Assembly: GCF_030067705.1 (NCBI RefSeq)
Contig: NZ_JASJEX010000003.1
Location: 62,001-126,000, forward strand
Direction of reading: 5' to 3'
Source of the DNA: Kribbibacterium absianum
GTDB taxonomy: Bacteria; Actinomycetota; Coriobacteriia; Coriobacteriales; Atopobiaceae
DNA length: 64,000 bases
Below are positions 20,865-30,059 of this stretch, in pieces. How positions within the stretch are numbered: the stretch's first letter is position 1; every line of letters starts with the position of its first letter. The translations under genes were made by a program, and so were the position numbers. The notes under the pieces are model-generated. The model was not told the DNA's origin. It saw only the letters and a list, made by a program, of their open reading frames with translations, and searched no databases.

Positions 20865-23800
20865 GTGGCAGATTTCGACACCCCGGGTTTCGACGCCATC
20901 AAGATCTCGCTGGCCTCCGCCGAGCAGATTCGCGAGTGGTCCCACGGCGAGGTCAAGAAGCCCGAGACCATCAACTACCGCACCCTCAAGCCTGAGAAGG
21001 ACGGCCTCTTCTGCGAGAAGATCTTCGGCCCCTCCAAGGACTGGGAGTGCTCCTGCGGCAAGTACAAGGGCATCCGCTTCAAGGGCATCACCTGCGAGCG
21101 CTGCGGCGTCGAGGTGACCACCTCCAAGGTGCGCCGCGACCGCATGGGCCACATCGAGCTGGCCGCGCCGGTCTCGCACATCTGGTACTTCAAGAGCCCG
21201 ACGAGCTTCCCTCTGGCCCGCCTCCTCGACATCAAGTCCAAGGACCTCGAGAAGGTGCTCTACTTCGCGAGTTACATCATCACGCACGTGGACACCGAGG
21301 CCCGCGAGGCCGACGCGGCCGACCTCAAGGAGGAGCTGGCCGCCGACCTCGAGCAGCTCGACGCCGAGCGCGACGACCAGATCGCCCGTCTCCGCGAGCA
21401 AGCCGCCGGCGGCGACGAGTTCGCCGACGAGGAGCCGATGACCGAGGAGGAGCTCCGCCTGGAGATCGCCGACCTCGAGGAGGAGTACGCCGAGGAGAAG
21501 CAGCTCCGCACCGACGCCTACGACAAGTTCATGTCCCTCGAGGAGCGCGAGCTCATCGCCGACGAGGCGCTCTTCCGCGAGATGAAGCGCTACTACTCGC
21601 TGTACTTCGACGGCGGCATGGGCGCCGAGGCCGTTCGCGACCTGCTCCGCGCCATCGACCTGGAGGCCACCTCCAAGGAGCTGCGCGAGATCATCGAGAA
21701 CGACAAGGGCCAGAAGCAGAAGCGCGAGAAGGCCGTCAAGCGCCTCGAGGTGGTTGACGCCTTCCTCGAGGGGGGCAACGACCCGGCGAACATGATCCTC
21801 GACGTGATCCCGGTGATCCCGCCCGACCTGCGCGCCATGGTGCAGCTGGACGGCGGCCGTTTCGCGGCCTCCGACCTGAACGACCTGTACCGTCGCGTGA
21901 TCAACCGCAACAACCGCCTCAAGCGCCTGCTCGACCTCGACGCCCCGGCGATCATCGTCAACAACGAGAAGCGCATGCTGCAGGAGGCCGTCGACGCCCT
22001 GTTCGACAACGGCCGTCGTGGCCGTCCCGTCACCGGCCGTGGCGGGCGCCCGCTCAAGTCCCTCGCCGAGTCCCTCAAGGGCAAGCAGGGCCGCTTCCGT
22101 CAGAACCTGCTCGGCAAGCGCGTCGACTACTCCGGCCGTTCCGTCATCGTGGTCGACCCGCAGCTCAAGCTGCACCAGTGCGGCCTGCCCAAGACCATGG
22201 CGCTCGAGCTGTTCAAGCCGTTCGTCATGCGCCGTCTGGTCGAGCTCGGCAAGGTGGAGAACATCAAGGGCGCCAAGCGAGCCATCGACCGTCTCGCCCC
22301 CGGCGTGTGGGACGTGCTCGACGAGGTCATCAACGACCGCCTCGTGCTCCTCAACCGCGCCCCGACGCTGCACCGCCTGTCCATCCAGGCCTTTGAGCCG
22401 GTCCTGGTCGAGGGCAAGGCCATCCACCTGCACCCGCTCGTCTGCAAGCCCTTCAACGCGGACTTCGACGGCGACCAGATGTCGGTGCACGTGCCCCTGT
22501 CGACGCAGGCGCAGACCGAGGCCCGCGTGCTGATGCTGTCCTCCAACAACCTGCGCTCGCCGGCCTCCGGCAAGGTGCTGACCGTGCCGTCCCAGGACAT
22601 GGTCTTCGGCGTCTACTACCTCACCACCGCGAAGGACGCCGCGGCCGGCGAGGGCCACGTCTACGCGAGCTTCGAGGACGTGGTCTCGGCCTACGACGCC
22701 CATGCCGACCTCGACCTGCAGGCCAAGGTCATCGTGCGCGTCGACGGCGATGACGCCAACGTGGTGACCGAGGACGGCCGCAAGCTGTTCCGCGTGATGA
22801 ACAAGGAGGAGCTCGACGGCAAGTCCCGCGTCGTGGCCACCGAGCTCGACGTCACCGACGGCCCCGCGCGCCTCGAGACCACTGCCGGCCGCATCATCTT
22901 CAACCGCCAGTGCCTGCCCGCGGACTATCCGTTCATCAACTACAAGATGGTCAGCTCCGACATGAGCCGGCTCGTGAACGACTGCTGCGACCGCTACCCG
23001 ATGGCGGACGTGGAGCCCATCCTCGACGCCATCAAGTACGCGGGCTTCCATTACGCCACCCGCGCGGGTCTGACCGTCTCCCTGTGGGACGCCGTCATCC
23101 CGGAGGAGAAGGAGCACCTGATCGACGAGGCCCAGGCCGCCGTCGACGCCATCAACGAGAACTACGAGATGGGCTTCCTCTCCGAGGCCGAGCGCCACAC
23201 CGAGGTCGTCGACGCCTGGACCCGCTGCACCGACGAGGTGGGCTCCAAGATGCTCGAGGGCTTCTCGGACGACAACCCCATTTGGATGATGGCCGACTCC
23301 GGCGCCCGTGGTTCCAAGACCCAGCTGCGCCAGCTAGCCGGCATGCGCGGCCTGATGGCCGACATGTCCGGTGACACGATCGACCTGCCCATTCGCGCCA
23401 ACTTCCGCGAGGGCCTGCGGCCGCTCGAGTACTTCATCTCCACCTACGGCGCCCGCAAGGGCCTCGTCGACACCTCGTCCCACACCTCGGACTCCGGCTA
23501 CCTGACCCGCCGCCTCGTCGACGTGGCCCAGGACGTCATCGTCCGCGAGGCCGACTGCGGCACCCAGGAGGGCGTGACCTACGACCTGCTGCTGCCGGGC
23601 TCCACGACCCTCAACAGCGACCTCATCGGCCGCTGCGTGATGCACCCGGTGGTGCACCCGCAGACCGGCGAGATCCTCCTCAACGAGGACGAGTACATCG
23701 ACTCCAACGAGACGATCCGGCGCCTCGTGGACGCCGGTATCCGCAAGGTGGAGCTGCGCGCGCTGCTCACCTGCCGATCCAAGTACGGCGTCTGCCAGAA

Positions 23801-25310
23801 GTGCTACGGCTGGGACCTCTCCACGAGCCGCCCGGTCAACATCGGCACCGCCGTGGGCATCATCGCCGCACAGTCCATCGGCGAGCCGGGCACGCAGCTG
23901 ACGATGCGCACCATTCACTCCGGCGGCGTCGCCGGCGCCGAGGACATCACGCAGGGCCTGCCGACCGTCGGCCGCATGTTCGACGTCGTGGGCAACGTGA
24001 ACGAGAAGATCCTCGGCCGCGAGGCCGACCTGGCCCCGTACTCCGGCGTGCTGCACATCGAGCCGGTGCAGAACGAGTACGTGCTCACCATCGTCGACCC
24101 CGAGGATCCGAGCCGCGTGCTCGACACCAAGAACGTCCCCGCGTCCGTGCGCTTCATGCCGGGCATCGAGGACGGCGTCGAGGTGCGCGCCGGCGACCAG
24201 ATCACCAAGGGCTTCGTGAACTTCCGCAACCTGCGCAAGCTCACGGACATCGAGTCCACGATGCACACCTTCGTGAAGTCCGTGAAGGACGTCTACACGA
24301 GCCAGGGCGTCGACCTGAACGACAAGCACATCGAGGTCATCGCCCGCCAGATGCTCCGCCGCGTCCAGGTGACCAACCCCGGCGACTCCCGCTACCTGCT
24401 CGGCCAGTACGTGGACCGCTACGAGTTCGCGGACACCGTGCAGAAGATTGACCTGGCCGGGGGCACCCCGCCCGAGGCGGAGCCCACCATCCTCGGCACC
24501 CTCAAGGTGGCCAGCTCCGTCGACTCCTGGCTGTCCAGCGCGTCGTTCATCCGCACTGCGGGCGTCCTCACCGAGGCCGCCATCAAGGGCGAGGTGGACC
24601 ACATGATGGACCTCAAGTCCAACGTCATCGCGGGCCGCATGATCCCGGCCGGCACCGGCCTCAAGGCCTACCGCGACGTGCAGCTCACCTACCATGGCCA
24701 GCCCATCGAGGGCCCGACCTCGCCGCTCGCGAAGTCGCTGCCCGAGTGGGCGCCCGTCGAGCTCCAGGAGCTCGAGGAGCAGCTGCCGCAGGAGATGGAC
24801 TGGATCGGCGACGAGTCCTACAGCGGCTACTCCAAGAACGGCCGCACGCTCTCGAGCGAGGACGCGAAGCTCTACCTGTTCGACGACCTCGGCGTGTCGC
24901 AGCGCTGGACCAACAAGTTCTCCGAGGTGGGCATCGAGACGGTGGGCGACCTCATCGGCAAGACCGAGGAGGACCTGCTCCGCATCGACGGCATCGGCGC
25001 CAAGGCCATCGAGGAGCTCCGCGACGGCCTGGAGGAGAAGGGCCTGCTCTACATCCTCGAGGCGGACGACGACGACGCGGCGGACGCCGACGACCTGTCG
25101 CAGCTGCTCAACATGGTGTTCTCGCCGGACGCGGACAACGTGATGCTCGGCACTGCGGCGCCGGCCACGCACCGGAGCTTCGACGACGAGCTGATCGGTG
25201 GCTCCTCATCGACGGACCATCTCGCGGCCAACGTCATCAACGAGGACTTCACCTCGCTGGACGACCTGCTGACGCAGGTGGCCCACCAGGAGGATCTGCT
25301 CGGCGAATAA
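20865..25310 (+). CDS. rpoC: DNA-directed RNA polymerase subunit beta' with C-terminal alpha-CTD-like domain
   Basis: 1481 residues, GTG start 20865. It shows the zinc site near residues 62-80 (CSCGKY, CERCGVE), the catalytic NADFDGD at 531-537, the bridge helix/trigger loop area ([35 protein letters not shown]) and the second zinc site ([13 protein letters not shown]). Unusually, after the normal end there is a ~60-residue linker and then, at 1344-1394, a domain aligning with the RpoA CTD. An ~85-residue Asp-rich tail follows, with SFDDELIGG and SLDDLLTQ. It ends with TAA 25308-25310, followed by a strong terminator. Confidence 0.99.
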   Translation: MADFDTPGFDAIKISLASAEQIREWSHGEVKKPETINYRTLKPEKDGLFCEKIFGPSKDWECSCGKYKGIRFKGITCERCGVEVTTSKVRRDRMGHIELAAPVSHIWYFKSPTSFPLARLLDIKSKDLEKVLYFASYIITHVDTEAREADAADLKEELAADLEQLDAERDDQIARLREQAAGGDEFADEEPMTEEELRLEIADLEEEYAEEKQLRTDAYDKFMSLEERELIADEALFREMKRYYSLYFDGGMGAEAVRDLLRAIDLEATSKELREIIENDKGQKQKREKAVKRLEVVDAFLEGGNDPANMILDVIPVIPPDLRAMVQLDGGRFAASDLNDLYRRVINRNNRLKRLLDLDAPAIIVNNEKRMLQEAVDALFDNGRRGRPVTGRGGRPLKSLAESLKGKQGRFRQNLLGKRVDYSGRSVIVVDPQLKLHQCGLPKTMALELFKPFVMRRLVELGKVENIKGAKRAIDRLAPGVWDVLDEVINDRLVLLNRAPTLHRLSIQAFEPVLVEGKAIHLHPLVCKPFNADFDGDQMSVHVPLSTQAQTEARVLMLSSNNLRSPASGKVLTVPSQDMVFGVYYLTTAKDAAAGEGHVYASFEDVVSAYDAHADLDLQAKVIVRVDGDDANVVTEDGRKLFRVMNKEELDGKSRVVATELDVTDGPARLETTAGRIIFNRQCLPADYPFINYKMVSSDMSRLVNDCCDRYPMADVEPILDAIKYAGFHYATRAGLTVSLWDAVIPEEKEHLIDEAQAAVDAINENYEMGFLSEAERHTEVVDAWTRCTDEVGSKMLEGFSDDNPIWMMADSGARGSKTQLRQLAGMRGLMADMSGDTIDLPIRANFREGLRPLEYFISTYGARKGLVDTSSHTSDSGYLTRRLVDVAQDVIVREADCGTQEGVTYDLLLPGSTTLNSDLIGRCVMHPVVHPQTGEILLNEDEYIDSNETIRRLVDAGIRKVELRALLTCRSKYGVCQKCYGWDLSTSRPVNIGTAVGIIAAQSIGEPGTQLTMRTIHSGGVAGAEDITQGLPTVGRMFDVVGNVNEKILGREADLAPYSGVLHIEPVQNEYVLTIVDPEDPSRVLDTKNVPASVRFMPGIEDGVEVRAGDQITKGFVNFRNLRKLTDIESTMHTFVKSVKDVYTSQGVDLNDKHIEVIARQMLRRVQVTNPGDSRYLLGQYVDRYEFADTVQKIDLAGGTPPEAEPTILGTLKVASSVDSWLSSASFIRTAGVLTEAAIKGEVDHMMDLKSNVIAGRMIPAGTGLKAYRDVQLTYHGQPIEGPTSPLAKSLPEWAPVELQELEEQLPQEMDWIGDESYSGYSKNGRTLSSEDAKLYLFDDLGVSQRWTNKFSEVGIETVGDLIGKTEEDLLRIDGIGAKAIEELRDGLEEKGLLYILEADDDDAADADDLSQLLNMVFSPDADNVMLGTAAPATHRSFDDELIGGSSSTDHLAANVINEDFTSLDDLLTQVAHQEDLLGE
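24894..25046 (+). other. alpha-CTD-like helix-hairpin-helix domain inside RpoC
   Basis: RpoC residues 1344-1394 (VSQRWTNKF to LEEKGL) align without gaps to RpoA residues 259-309 from this window (LSVRSYNCL to LQSMGL), with 21 identities in 51 by hand. The positions matching E. coli alpha R265, N268, G296, K298 and E302, which contact UP-element DNA, are present as R1347, N1350, G1378, K1380 and E1384. C269 and S299 equivalents are replaced by Lys and Ala. The domain is therefore predicted to bind DNA minor grooves; this is inference. Confidence 0.8.
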
Positions 25311-25374
25311 ACATTGATAGAGGGATTTAAGAGACCGTCCTTCGATTCAAGCACTTGAAACAAGCCTTTACCAG

Positions 25375-25410
25375 CGGGAACCCGATCACTTCAGAATCGG
25401 GTTCCCGTTT
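25375..25410 (+). terminator. Intrinsic terminator of rpoBC
   Basis: A perfect 12-bp stem, CGGGAACCCGAT / ATCGGGTTCCCG (25375-25386 / 25395-25406), followed by TTTGTG. Confidence 0.93.
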
Positions 25411-25461
25411 GTGTTGGCTTCGCGTTAGGACTTCACGTATCCGGTCTGGTCGATAGCTGTC

Positions 25462-25565
25462 CCTTGAGGTCGGGTACGTAGGGGTCACGAGCGTCACGGA
25501 TGACGCGGCTCGAAAGCCTTTCCGACCTGGGGCTCCTACGCCCCCTTGAGGCTCAGCCGCTCAAG
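25462..25565 (+). ncRNA. Candidate structured RNA (possible pseudoknot) upstream of the HTH gene
   Basis: Helices found by eye: AGGTCGG (25467-25473) with CCGACCT (25522-25528); enclosed hairpin GCGTCA-CGGA-TGACGC (25491-25506); hairpin GGGG-CCCC (25529-25544) whose loop CTCCTACG complements CGTAGGGG (25477-25484), a potential pseudoknot; and hairpin CTTGAG/CTCAAG (25545-25565). The sequence CCCTTGAGG occurs twice. The element ends about 7 bases before the HTH gene's Shine-Dalgarno site. I do not recognise it as a known riboswitch; it could be a 5' UTR regulator or an independent RNA. Confidence 0.5.
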
Positions 25566-25584
25566 ATCAGTTGAGGTGGGATCA

Positions 25585-25833
25585 ATGCAGACCGGAGCTC
25601 AGAGGAACTCGTACACGTACGAGACGAAGCTCAAAGCCGTCGAGGATCACTTGGATCGTGGCATGACGGCGTCGGACGCCATGCTCTCCCACGGCGTCGC
25701 CAGCAAGAGCGCGTTCTTCCGCTGGTGCGCCGCGTATCGTGACGGCGGCGCGGCGGCGTTGCGCCCGAAGAAGCGTGGTCGTCCTCGCATGGTGCGCACG
25801 AGCGAGCACGAGCAGCATTCCGACCAGCACTGA
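25585..25833 (+). CDS. Orphan transposase OrfA-type helix-turn-helix protein
   Basis: 82 residues from ATG 25585, preceded by GAGGTGGG. The sequence YTYETKLKAVEDHLDRGM, then SHGVASKSAFFRWCAAYRDG and LRPKKRGRP, is the N-terminal HTH of IS3/IS150-type OrfA proteins, which binds transposon ends. No OrfB integrase, terminal inverted repeats or second HTH is present, and the gene has its own terminator. It is therefore either a remnant or a co-opted DNA- or RNA-binding protein. Its position between rpoC and rpsL, behind a structured leader, favours retention. A short His/Glu-rich tail ends the protein. Confidence 0.8.
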   Translation: MQTGAQRNSYTYETKLKAVEDHLDRGMTASDAMLSHGVASKSAFFRWCAAYRDGGAAALRPKKRGRPRMVRTSEHEQHSDQH

Positions 25834-25856
25834 GCGGGGGAGAGAGCTGCGAGAGG

Positions 25857-25883
25857 CGGGCGTCCTTCGGGGCGCCCGTTTTT
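25857..25883 (+). terminator. Intrinsic terminator of the HTH gene
   Basis: CGGGCG and CGCCCG pair around TCCTTCGGGG, followed by TTTTTGTG. With the rpoBC terminator upstream it isolates the HTH gene as one transcription unit. Confidence 0.9.
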
Positions 25884-25962
25884 GTGTCTCGCGCGTCGCC
25901 GAAGTCGGCAGAAATCAGCGTGGTCCCCCCGTGGATTAGGATACACCCGGATGCGTGGACTT

Positions 25963-26022
25963 TTGACAGCGAGCTATCTGCAGCGTAACTTACGACATCG
26001 CGCCCATTCGGGGCGATGTCGT
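25963..26022 (+). promoter_or_regulatory. Promoter and 5' hairpin of rpsL-rpsG-fusA-rpsJ
   Basis: TTGACA (25963-25968), 17 bases, TAACTT (25986-25991). A strong hairpin ACGACATCGC / GCGATGTCGT occupies 25992-26022, i.e. at or just after the expected transcript start. This could protect the mRNA 5' end or act as a regulatory site; there is no U-tract directly behind it. Confidence 0.75.
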
Positions 26023-26083
26023 GCTGCGTCGCCTTCTTATTGGTCAGATTTAGCGCACAGGTGAAGGTACGAAAGGAAGAAGC

Positions 26084-26452
26084 TTGCCTACCATCAACCA
26101 GCTGGTCCGCCAGGGCCGCAAGACCACCAAGGCCAAGTCCAAGAACCCGGCACTGCAGGCCAACCCCCAGAAGCGCGGCGTGTGCACCCGCGTGTTCACC
26201 ACCACCCCGAAGAAGCCGAATTCCGCCCTTCGTAAGGTCGCCCGTGTGCGCCTGGTGAACGGCATCGAGGTCACCGCCTATATCCCGGGCGAGGGCCACA
26301 ACCTGCAGGAGCACTCCATCGTCCTGATCCGCGGCGGCCGCGTCCGCGACCTCCCTGGTGTGCGTTACAAGATTATCCGCGGTGCCTACGACTGCGCTGC
26401 CGTGCAGAACCGCAAGCAGGCCCGCTCGCGCTACGGCGCCAAGCGCTCCTAA
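26084..26452 (+). CDS. rpsL: 30S ribosomal protein S12
   Basis: 122 residues. The start is TTG 26084 ([12 protein letters not shown] follows), with GAAAGGAAGA upstream; no ATG or GTG fits the conserved N-terminus. The streptomycin-determining segments [18 protein letters not shown] and [18 protein letters not shown] are intact, with the usual sensitive-type Lys residues. S12 monitors codon-anticodon geometry in the decoding centre. First gene of the str-type operon, which here lacks tuf. Confidence 0.98.
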   Translation: MPTINQLVRQGRKTTKAKSKNPALQANPQKRGVCTRVFTTTPKKPNSALRKVARVRLVNGIEVTAYIPGEGHNLQEHSIVLIRGGRVRDLPGVRYKIIRGAYDCAAVQNRKQARSRYGAKRS

Positions 26453-26487
26453 CCATCTGACCTGTATCTCGAACTAGAGGAGACAAC

Positions 26488-26958
26488 ATGCCGCGTCGTG
26501 CCGCAGCTACTCGTCGTGAGGTCCAGCCGGACGCCGTCTACAACAACCGGCTCGTGACCCAGCTCATCAACAAGGTGCTCCTGGACGGCAAGAAGTCCGT
26601 CGCCGAGCGCATCGTGTACACCGCGTTCGACCAGGTCGCCGAGAAGACCGGCCAGGACCCGCTGGCCGTCTTCAAGAAGGCCATGGACAACGTGCGCCCG
26701 ACCCTCGAGGTCAAGCCCAAGCGCGTGGGCGGTGCCACCTACCAGGTGCCGATGGAGGTCAACTCCCGTCGCTCCACCACGCTCGCCATCCGCTGGATCG
26801 TGAACTTCTCCCGCGCCCGCAAGGAGAAGACGATGGCCGATCGTCTCGCCAACGAGATCATCGATGCCTCCAACGGCGTCGGCGCTTCCGTGAAGAAGCG
26901 CGAGGACGTCTTCAAGATGGCCGAGGCCAACCGCGCCTTCTCGCACTATCGCTGGTAA
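26488..26958 (+). CDS. rpsG: 30S ribosomal protein S7
   Basis: 156 residues, normal. It shows the basic N-terminus ([20 protein letters not shown]), the [17 protein letters not shown] beta-hairpin that reaches the E site, and the C-terminal [11 protein letters not shown]. It organises the 3' major domain of 16S rRNA. Preceded by AGAGGAG; the 35-base gap after rpsL is short. Confidence 0.98.
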   Translation: MPRRAAATRREVQPDAVYNNRLVTQLINKVLLDGKKSVAERIVYTAFDQVAEKTGQDPLAVFKKAMDNVRPTLEVKPKRVGGATYQVPMEVNSRRSTTLAIRWIVNFSRARKEKTMADRLANEIIDASNGVGASVKKREDVFKMAEANRAFSHYRW

Positions 26959-26982
26959 GACCGCAGGTAGGAGACCCTTTCT

Positions 26983-29091
26983 ATGGCAAAGAGCAAGTAC
27001 TCGCTCAAGCACATGCGCAACATCGGCATCATGGCCCACATCGATGCCGGTAAGACCACCACGACTGAGCGCATCCTCTATTACACCGGCAAGACCCACA
27101 AGATCGGCGAGGTGCACGACGGCGCCGCTACCATGGACTGGATGGTCCAGGAGCAGGAGCGCGGCGTGACCATCACCTCCGCCGCCACCACCTGCTTCTG
27201 GAAGGTCGGCGACCAGGAGTACACGATTCAGATCATCGACACCCCGGGCCACGTGGACTTCACCTCCGAGGTGGAGCGCTCCCTGCGCGTGCTCGACGGT
27301 TCTGTGGCCGTGTTCGACGCCGTCGCCGGCGTGCAGCCGCAGTCCGAGACCGTGTGGCGTCAGGCCTCCAACTACAACGTCCCCCGCATCGCCTTCATCA
27401 ACAAGTACGACCGCGTGGGCGCCGACTTCTTCAACGCCATCGAGACCATGAAGGACCGCCTGATGGCCCCCGCCGTCGCGGCTCAGATCCCGATGGGCGC
27501 CGAGGACAACTTCTGGGGCCTCATCGACCTCGTGACCATGACCGCTTGGGACTTCAAGGAAGACGCCAAGGGCATGATCTATCCCGAGCCGCTGGACGAG
27601 ATCCCCGACGAGTTCAAGGAGCTTGCCGAGGAGAAGCGCACCGAGCTGGTCGACGCTGCGGCCGACTTCTCCGACGAGCTGATGGAGCTCGTCCTCGAGG
27701 AGGAGGAGATCCCCGTTGACGTGCTCAAGGGCGCCATCCGTGCGGCGACCCTCGCCAACGAGATGAACCCGGTGTTCGTGGGCTCCGCCTACAAGAACAA
27801 GGGCATCCAGGAGCTGCTCGACGCCGTGGTGGACTACCTCCCGAGCCCGCTCGACATCCCGCCCGTCGAGGGCGTCAACCCCAAGACCGGTGAGGTGGAG
27901 ACCCGCGACGCTTCCAATGACGCGCCGTTCTCCGCGCTGGCGTTCAAGATCATGACCGACCCGTTCGTCGGCAAGCTCACCTACATCCGCGTCTACTCCG
28001 GTACCGCGGACGCCGGCAGCTACGTCTACAACTCCGCCAAGCAGGACCGCGAGCGTTTCGGCCGCATCCTCGAGATGAACGCCAACCAGCGCATCGACCG
28101 TGAGTCCTGCTCCACCGCCGACATCGTCGCCGTCGTGGGCCTCAAGAACACGACCACCGGCGACACGCTCTGCGACCAGGCGCACCCGATCATCCTCGAG
28201 TCCATCGAATTCCCGGACCCCGTCATCGACGTCGCCGTGGAGCCCAAGACCAAGGCCGAGCAGGACAAGATGTCCGTGGCCCTCGCCAAGCTGGCCGAGG
28301 AGGACCCGACCTTCCAGGTCCACACCGACCACGAGACCGGCCAGACCATCATCGCCGGCATGGGCGAGCTGCACCTGGAGATCATCGTCGACCGCCTGCG
28401 CCGCGAGTTCAAGGTGGACTGCAACGTGGGCAAGCCGCAGGTCGCCTACCGCGAGACGGCGGGCAAGCCGGTGAGCCACGTCGAGGGCAAGTTCGTCCGC
28501 CAGTCCGGTGGTCGCGGCCAGTACGGCCACGCGGTCATCGACCTCGAGCCCAACGAGCCGGGCGCTGGCTATGAGTTCGTCAATGCCATCGTGGGCGGCG
28601 TGGTGCCCAAGGAGTACATCCCGTCCATCGACAAGGGCATCCAGGAGGCGCTGCAGTCCGGTGTCGTCGCCGGCTACCCGGTCGTGGACGTCAAGGTGAC
28701 CCTCACCGACGGCTCCTACCACGAGGTCGACTCCTCCGAGGCCGCCTTCAAGATCGCCGGCTCCATGGCCATCAAGGAGGCCCTGCGCCGCTCCAACCCG
28801 GTCCTGCTCGAGCCGATCGAGGACGTCGAGGTGGAGACCCCCGAGCAGTACATGGGCGACGTCATGGGCAACCTGTCCAGCCGTCGCGGCAAGATCGAGG
28901 GCATGGAAGACCGCCGCAACACCAAGGTCATCAAGTCCAAGGTGCCCCTGGGCGAGATGTTCGGCTACGCCACCGACCTGCGTTCGCAGACGCAGGGCCG
29001 CGCGAGCTACACGATGCAGTTCGCCGAGTACGAGCCGGTGCCCAAGAACGTCGCCGATGAGATCGTCAGCAAGGCCGGCGGCAACGCCTAA
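26983..29091 (+). CDS. fusA: Elongation factor G
   Basis: 702 residues. A translocation GTPase with [18 protein letters not shown] (P-loop), [12 protein letters not shown] (switch I), [20 protein letters not shown] (switch II) and NKYDRVG, then domains II-V ending in [13 protein letters not shown]. Preceded by GTAGGAGACC. Followed after 44 bases by rpsJ. Only one EF-G gene is in the window. Confidence 0.98.
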   Translation: MAKSKYSLKHMRNIGIMAHIDAGKTTTTERILYYTGKTHKIGEVHDGAATMDWMVQEQERGVTITSAATTCFWKVGDQEYTIQIIDTPGHVDFTSEVERSLRVLDGSVAVFDAVAGVQPQSETVWRQASNYNVPRIAFINKYDRVGADFFNAIETMKDRLMAPAVAAQIPMGAEDNFWGLIDLVTMTAWDFKEDAKGMIYPEPLDEIPDEFKELAEEKRTELVDAAADFSDELMELVLEEEEIPVDVLKGAIRAATLANEMNPVFVGSAYKNKGIQELLDAVVDYLPSPLDIPPVEGVNPKTGEVETRDASNDAPFSALAFKIMTDPFVGKLTYIRVYSGTADAGSYVYNSAKQDRERFGRILEMNANQRIDRESCSTADIVAVVGLKNTTTGDTLCDQAHPIILESIEFPDPVIDVAVEPKTKAEQDKMSVALAKLAEEDPTFQVHTDHETGQTIIAGMGELHLEIIVDRLRREFKVDCNVGKPQVAYRETAGKPVSHVEGKFVRQSGGRGQYGHAVIDLEPNEPGAGYEFVNAIVGGVVPKEYIPSIDKGIQEALQSGVVAGYPVVDVKVTLTDGSYHEVDSSEAAFKIAGSMAIKEALRRSNPVLLEPIEDVEVETPEQYMGDVMGNLSSRRGKIEGMEDRRNTKVIKSKVPLGEMFGYATDLRSQTQGRASYTMQFAEYEPVPKNVADEIVSKAGGNA

Positions 29092-29135
29092 ACGAGACCG
29101 CGGTTAAGCCCCGCACACCGATGGAGGTATTCAAA

Positions 29136-29444
29136 GTGCCCAGCAACAAGATCAGGATCCGCCTGAAGGGCTTCGACCACGAGATCGTCGACCAGTCCTC
29201 GAAGCAGATCGTCGAGACCGCCCAGAAGACCGGCGCCCGCGTGTCCGGCCCGATCCCTCTGCCCACCGAGCGTCACCTGTACTGCGTGATCCGCTCGCCG
29301 CACAAGGACAAGGACTCCCGCGAGCAGTTCGAGATGAAGACGCACAAGCGCCTCATCGATATCCTCGAGCCCACCCCGACCACCGTCGACTCGCTGATGC
29401 GTCTCGACCTGCCGGCCGGCGTCGACATCGAGATCAAGCTCTAA
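29136..29444 (+). CDS. rpsJ: 30S ribosomal protein S10
   Basis: 102 residues from GTG 29136 with ATGGAGGT eight bases upstream; the ATG within that site (29121) would add five non-conserved residues and is rejected. It carries the S10 pattern [40 protein letters not shown] and VDIEIKL. S10 (NusE) also joins NusG in antitermination. It belongs to the fusA transcript and is cut off from rplC, the usual next gene, by two unrelated genes and 4 kb. Confidence 0.98.
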   Translation: MPSNKIRIRLKGFDHEIVDQSSKQIVETAQKTGARVSGPIPLPTERHLYCVIRSPHKDKDSREQFEMKTHKRLIDILEPTPTTVDSLMRLDLPAGVDIEIKL

Positions 29445-29490
29445 GTTCCAGCACGCGGCGATGCGCCGACAGGCTGCAACGTGTACTGAC

Positions 29491-29525
29491 AGGCGTCCCG
29501 GGCACTGGCCCGGGGCGCCTTCTTC
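29491..29525 (+). terminator. Terminator after rpsJ
   Basis: AGGCGTCCCGGG pairs with CCCGGGGCGCCT around CACTGG, followed by TCTTCG. The stem is strong but the U-tract is weak. Confidence 0.8.
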
Positions 29526-29527
29526 GT

Positions 29528-29620
29528 GGACGCTTGGGAGAGAGCCATTTGTCCACGTCTGGACGCTTGGGAGAGAGCCATTTGTCCACGGTTGGACATT
29601 GCGCCTTGACCGGGGCGCCC
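29528..29620 (+). repeat. Type I intergenic repeat, two direct units plus a degenerate inverted one
   Basis: Identical units at 29528-29557 and 29561-29590 (GGACGCTTGGG, then AGCCATTTGTCCACG); a decayed inverted unit follows to ~29620. They sit directly behind the rpsJ terminator. Confidence 0.88.
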
Positions 29621-29720
29621 GACGTTTCGGCAGTGTCCCGGCCGATGGCGCGAAGGGGAGGCGCGCCGCTCGTCGAAGTGCAGGCGAGAGCGTGCGTCGG
29701 ACGGAGATAATATGACTGCT

Positions 29721-29936
29721 GATCCCGACCTAGGCGCTTCGCGCGAGAGGCTCAACTCGGAATCAAGTATGGAATCACAGGGTCGGATTGGCCACGCTTC
29801 CCAGTGTTTTGACTCCCACAAAGTCCGGCAATCGTACACTTCGTGGTGTCTTGCGTCTCATATGGCGAAGATGATTGCTGGCGTGATCCCGAGATTGGCG
29901 CATCGCGCGGGAGCTAGTTCTCGGTATCAGTGCTCG
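29721..29936 (+). repeat. Degenerate tandem duplication in the rpsJ-peptidase gap
   Basis: About 52 bases starting GATCCCGACCTAGGCGCTTC (29721) recur in diverged form at 29885-29936 (GATCCCGAGATTGGCGCATC). Each copy has a small GCGC-wTC-GCGC hairpin. The 29,621-30,059 stretch has no convincing gene: an 83-codon ORF (29712-29963) spans the duplication but resembles nothing I know. A possible promoter CTGACA-N19-TAGTAT (29996-30026) precedes the peptidase. Confidence 0.45.
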
Positions 29937-30059
29937 AAGGAACTCGGGCGTGCTGCTGGCTGAGGTGTTGCCGGTCGGCTACCAGTCGCTCGGCACTGAC
30001 AAGGCGCTGTCCGGATCCCCTAGTATCGAAAGCCAGCGAACTTTCAGATGGGGGGCAGC

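Noticed and set aside
29712-29963. 83-codon ORF behind rpsJ with GGAG upstream
   Set aside because: No recognisable family, atypical composition, and it spans the degenerate tandem duplication. Not supported as a gene.
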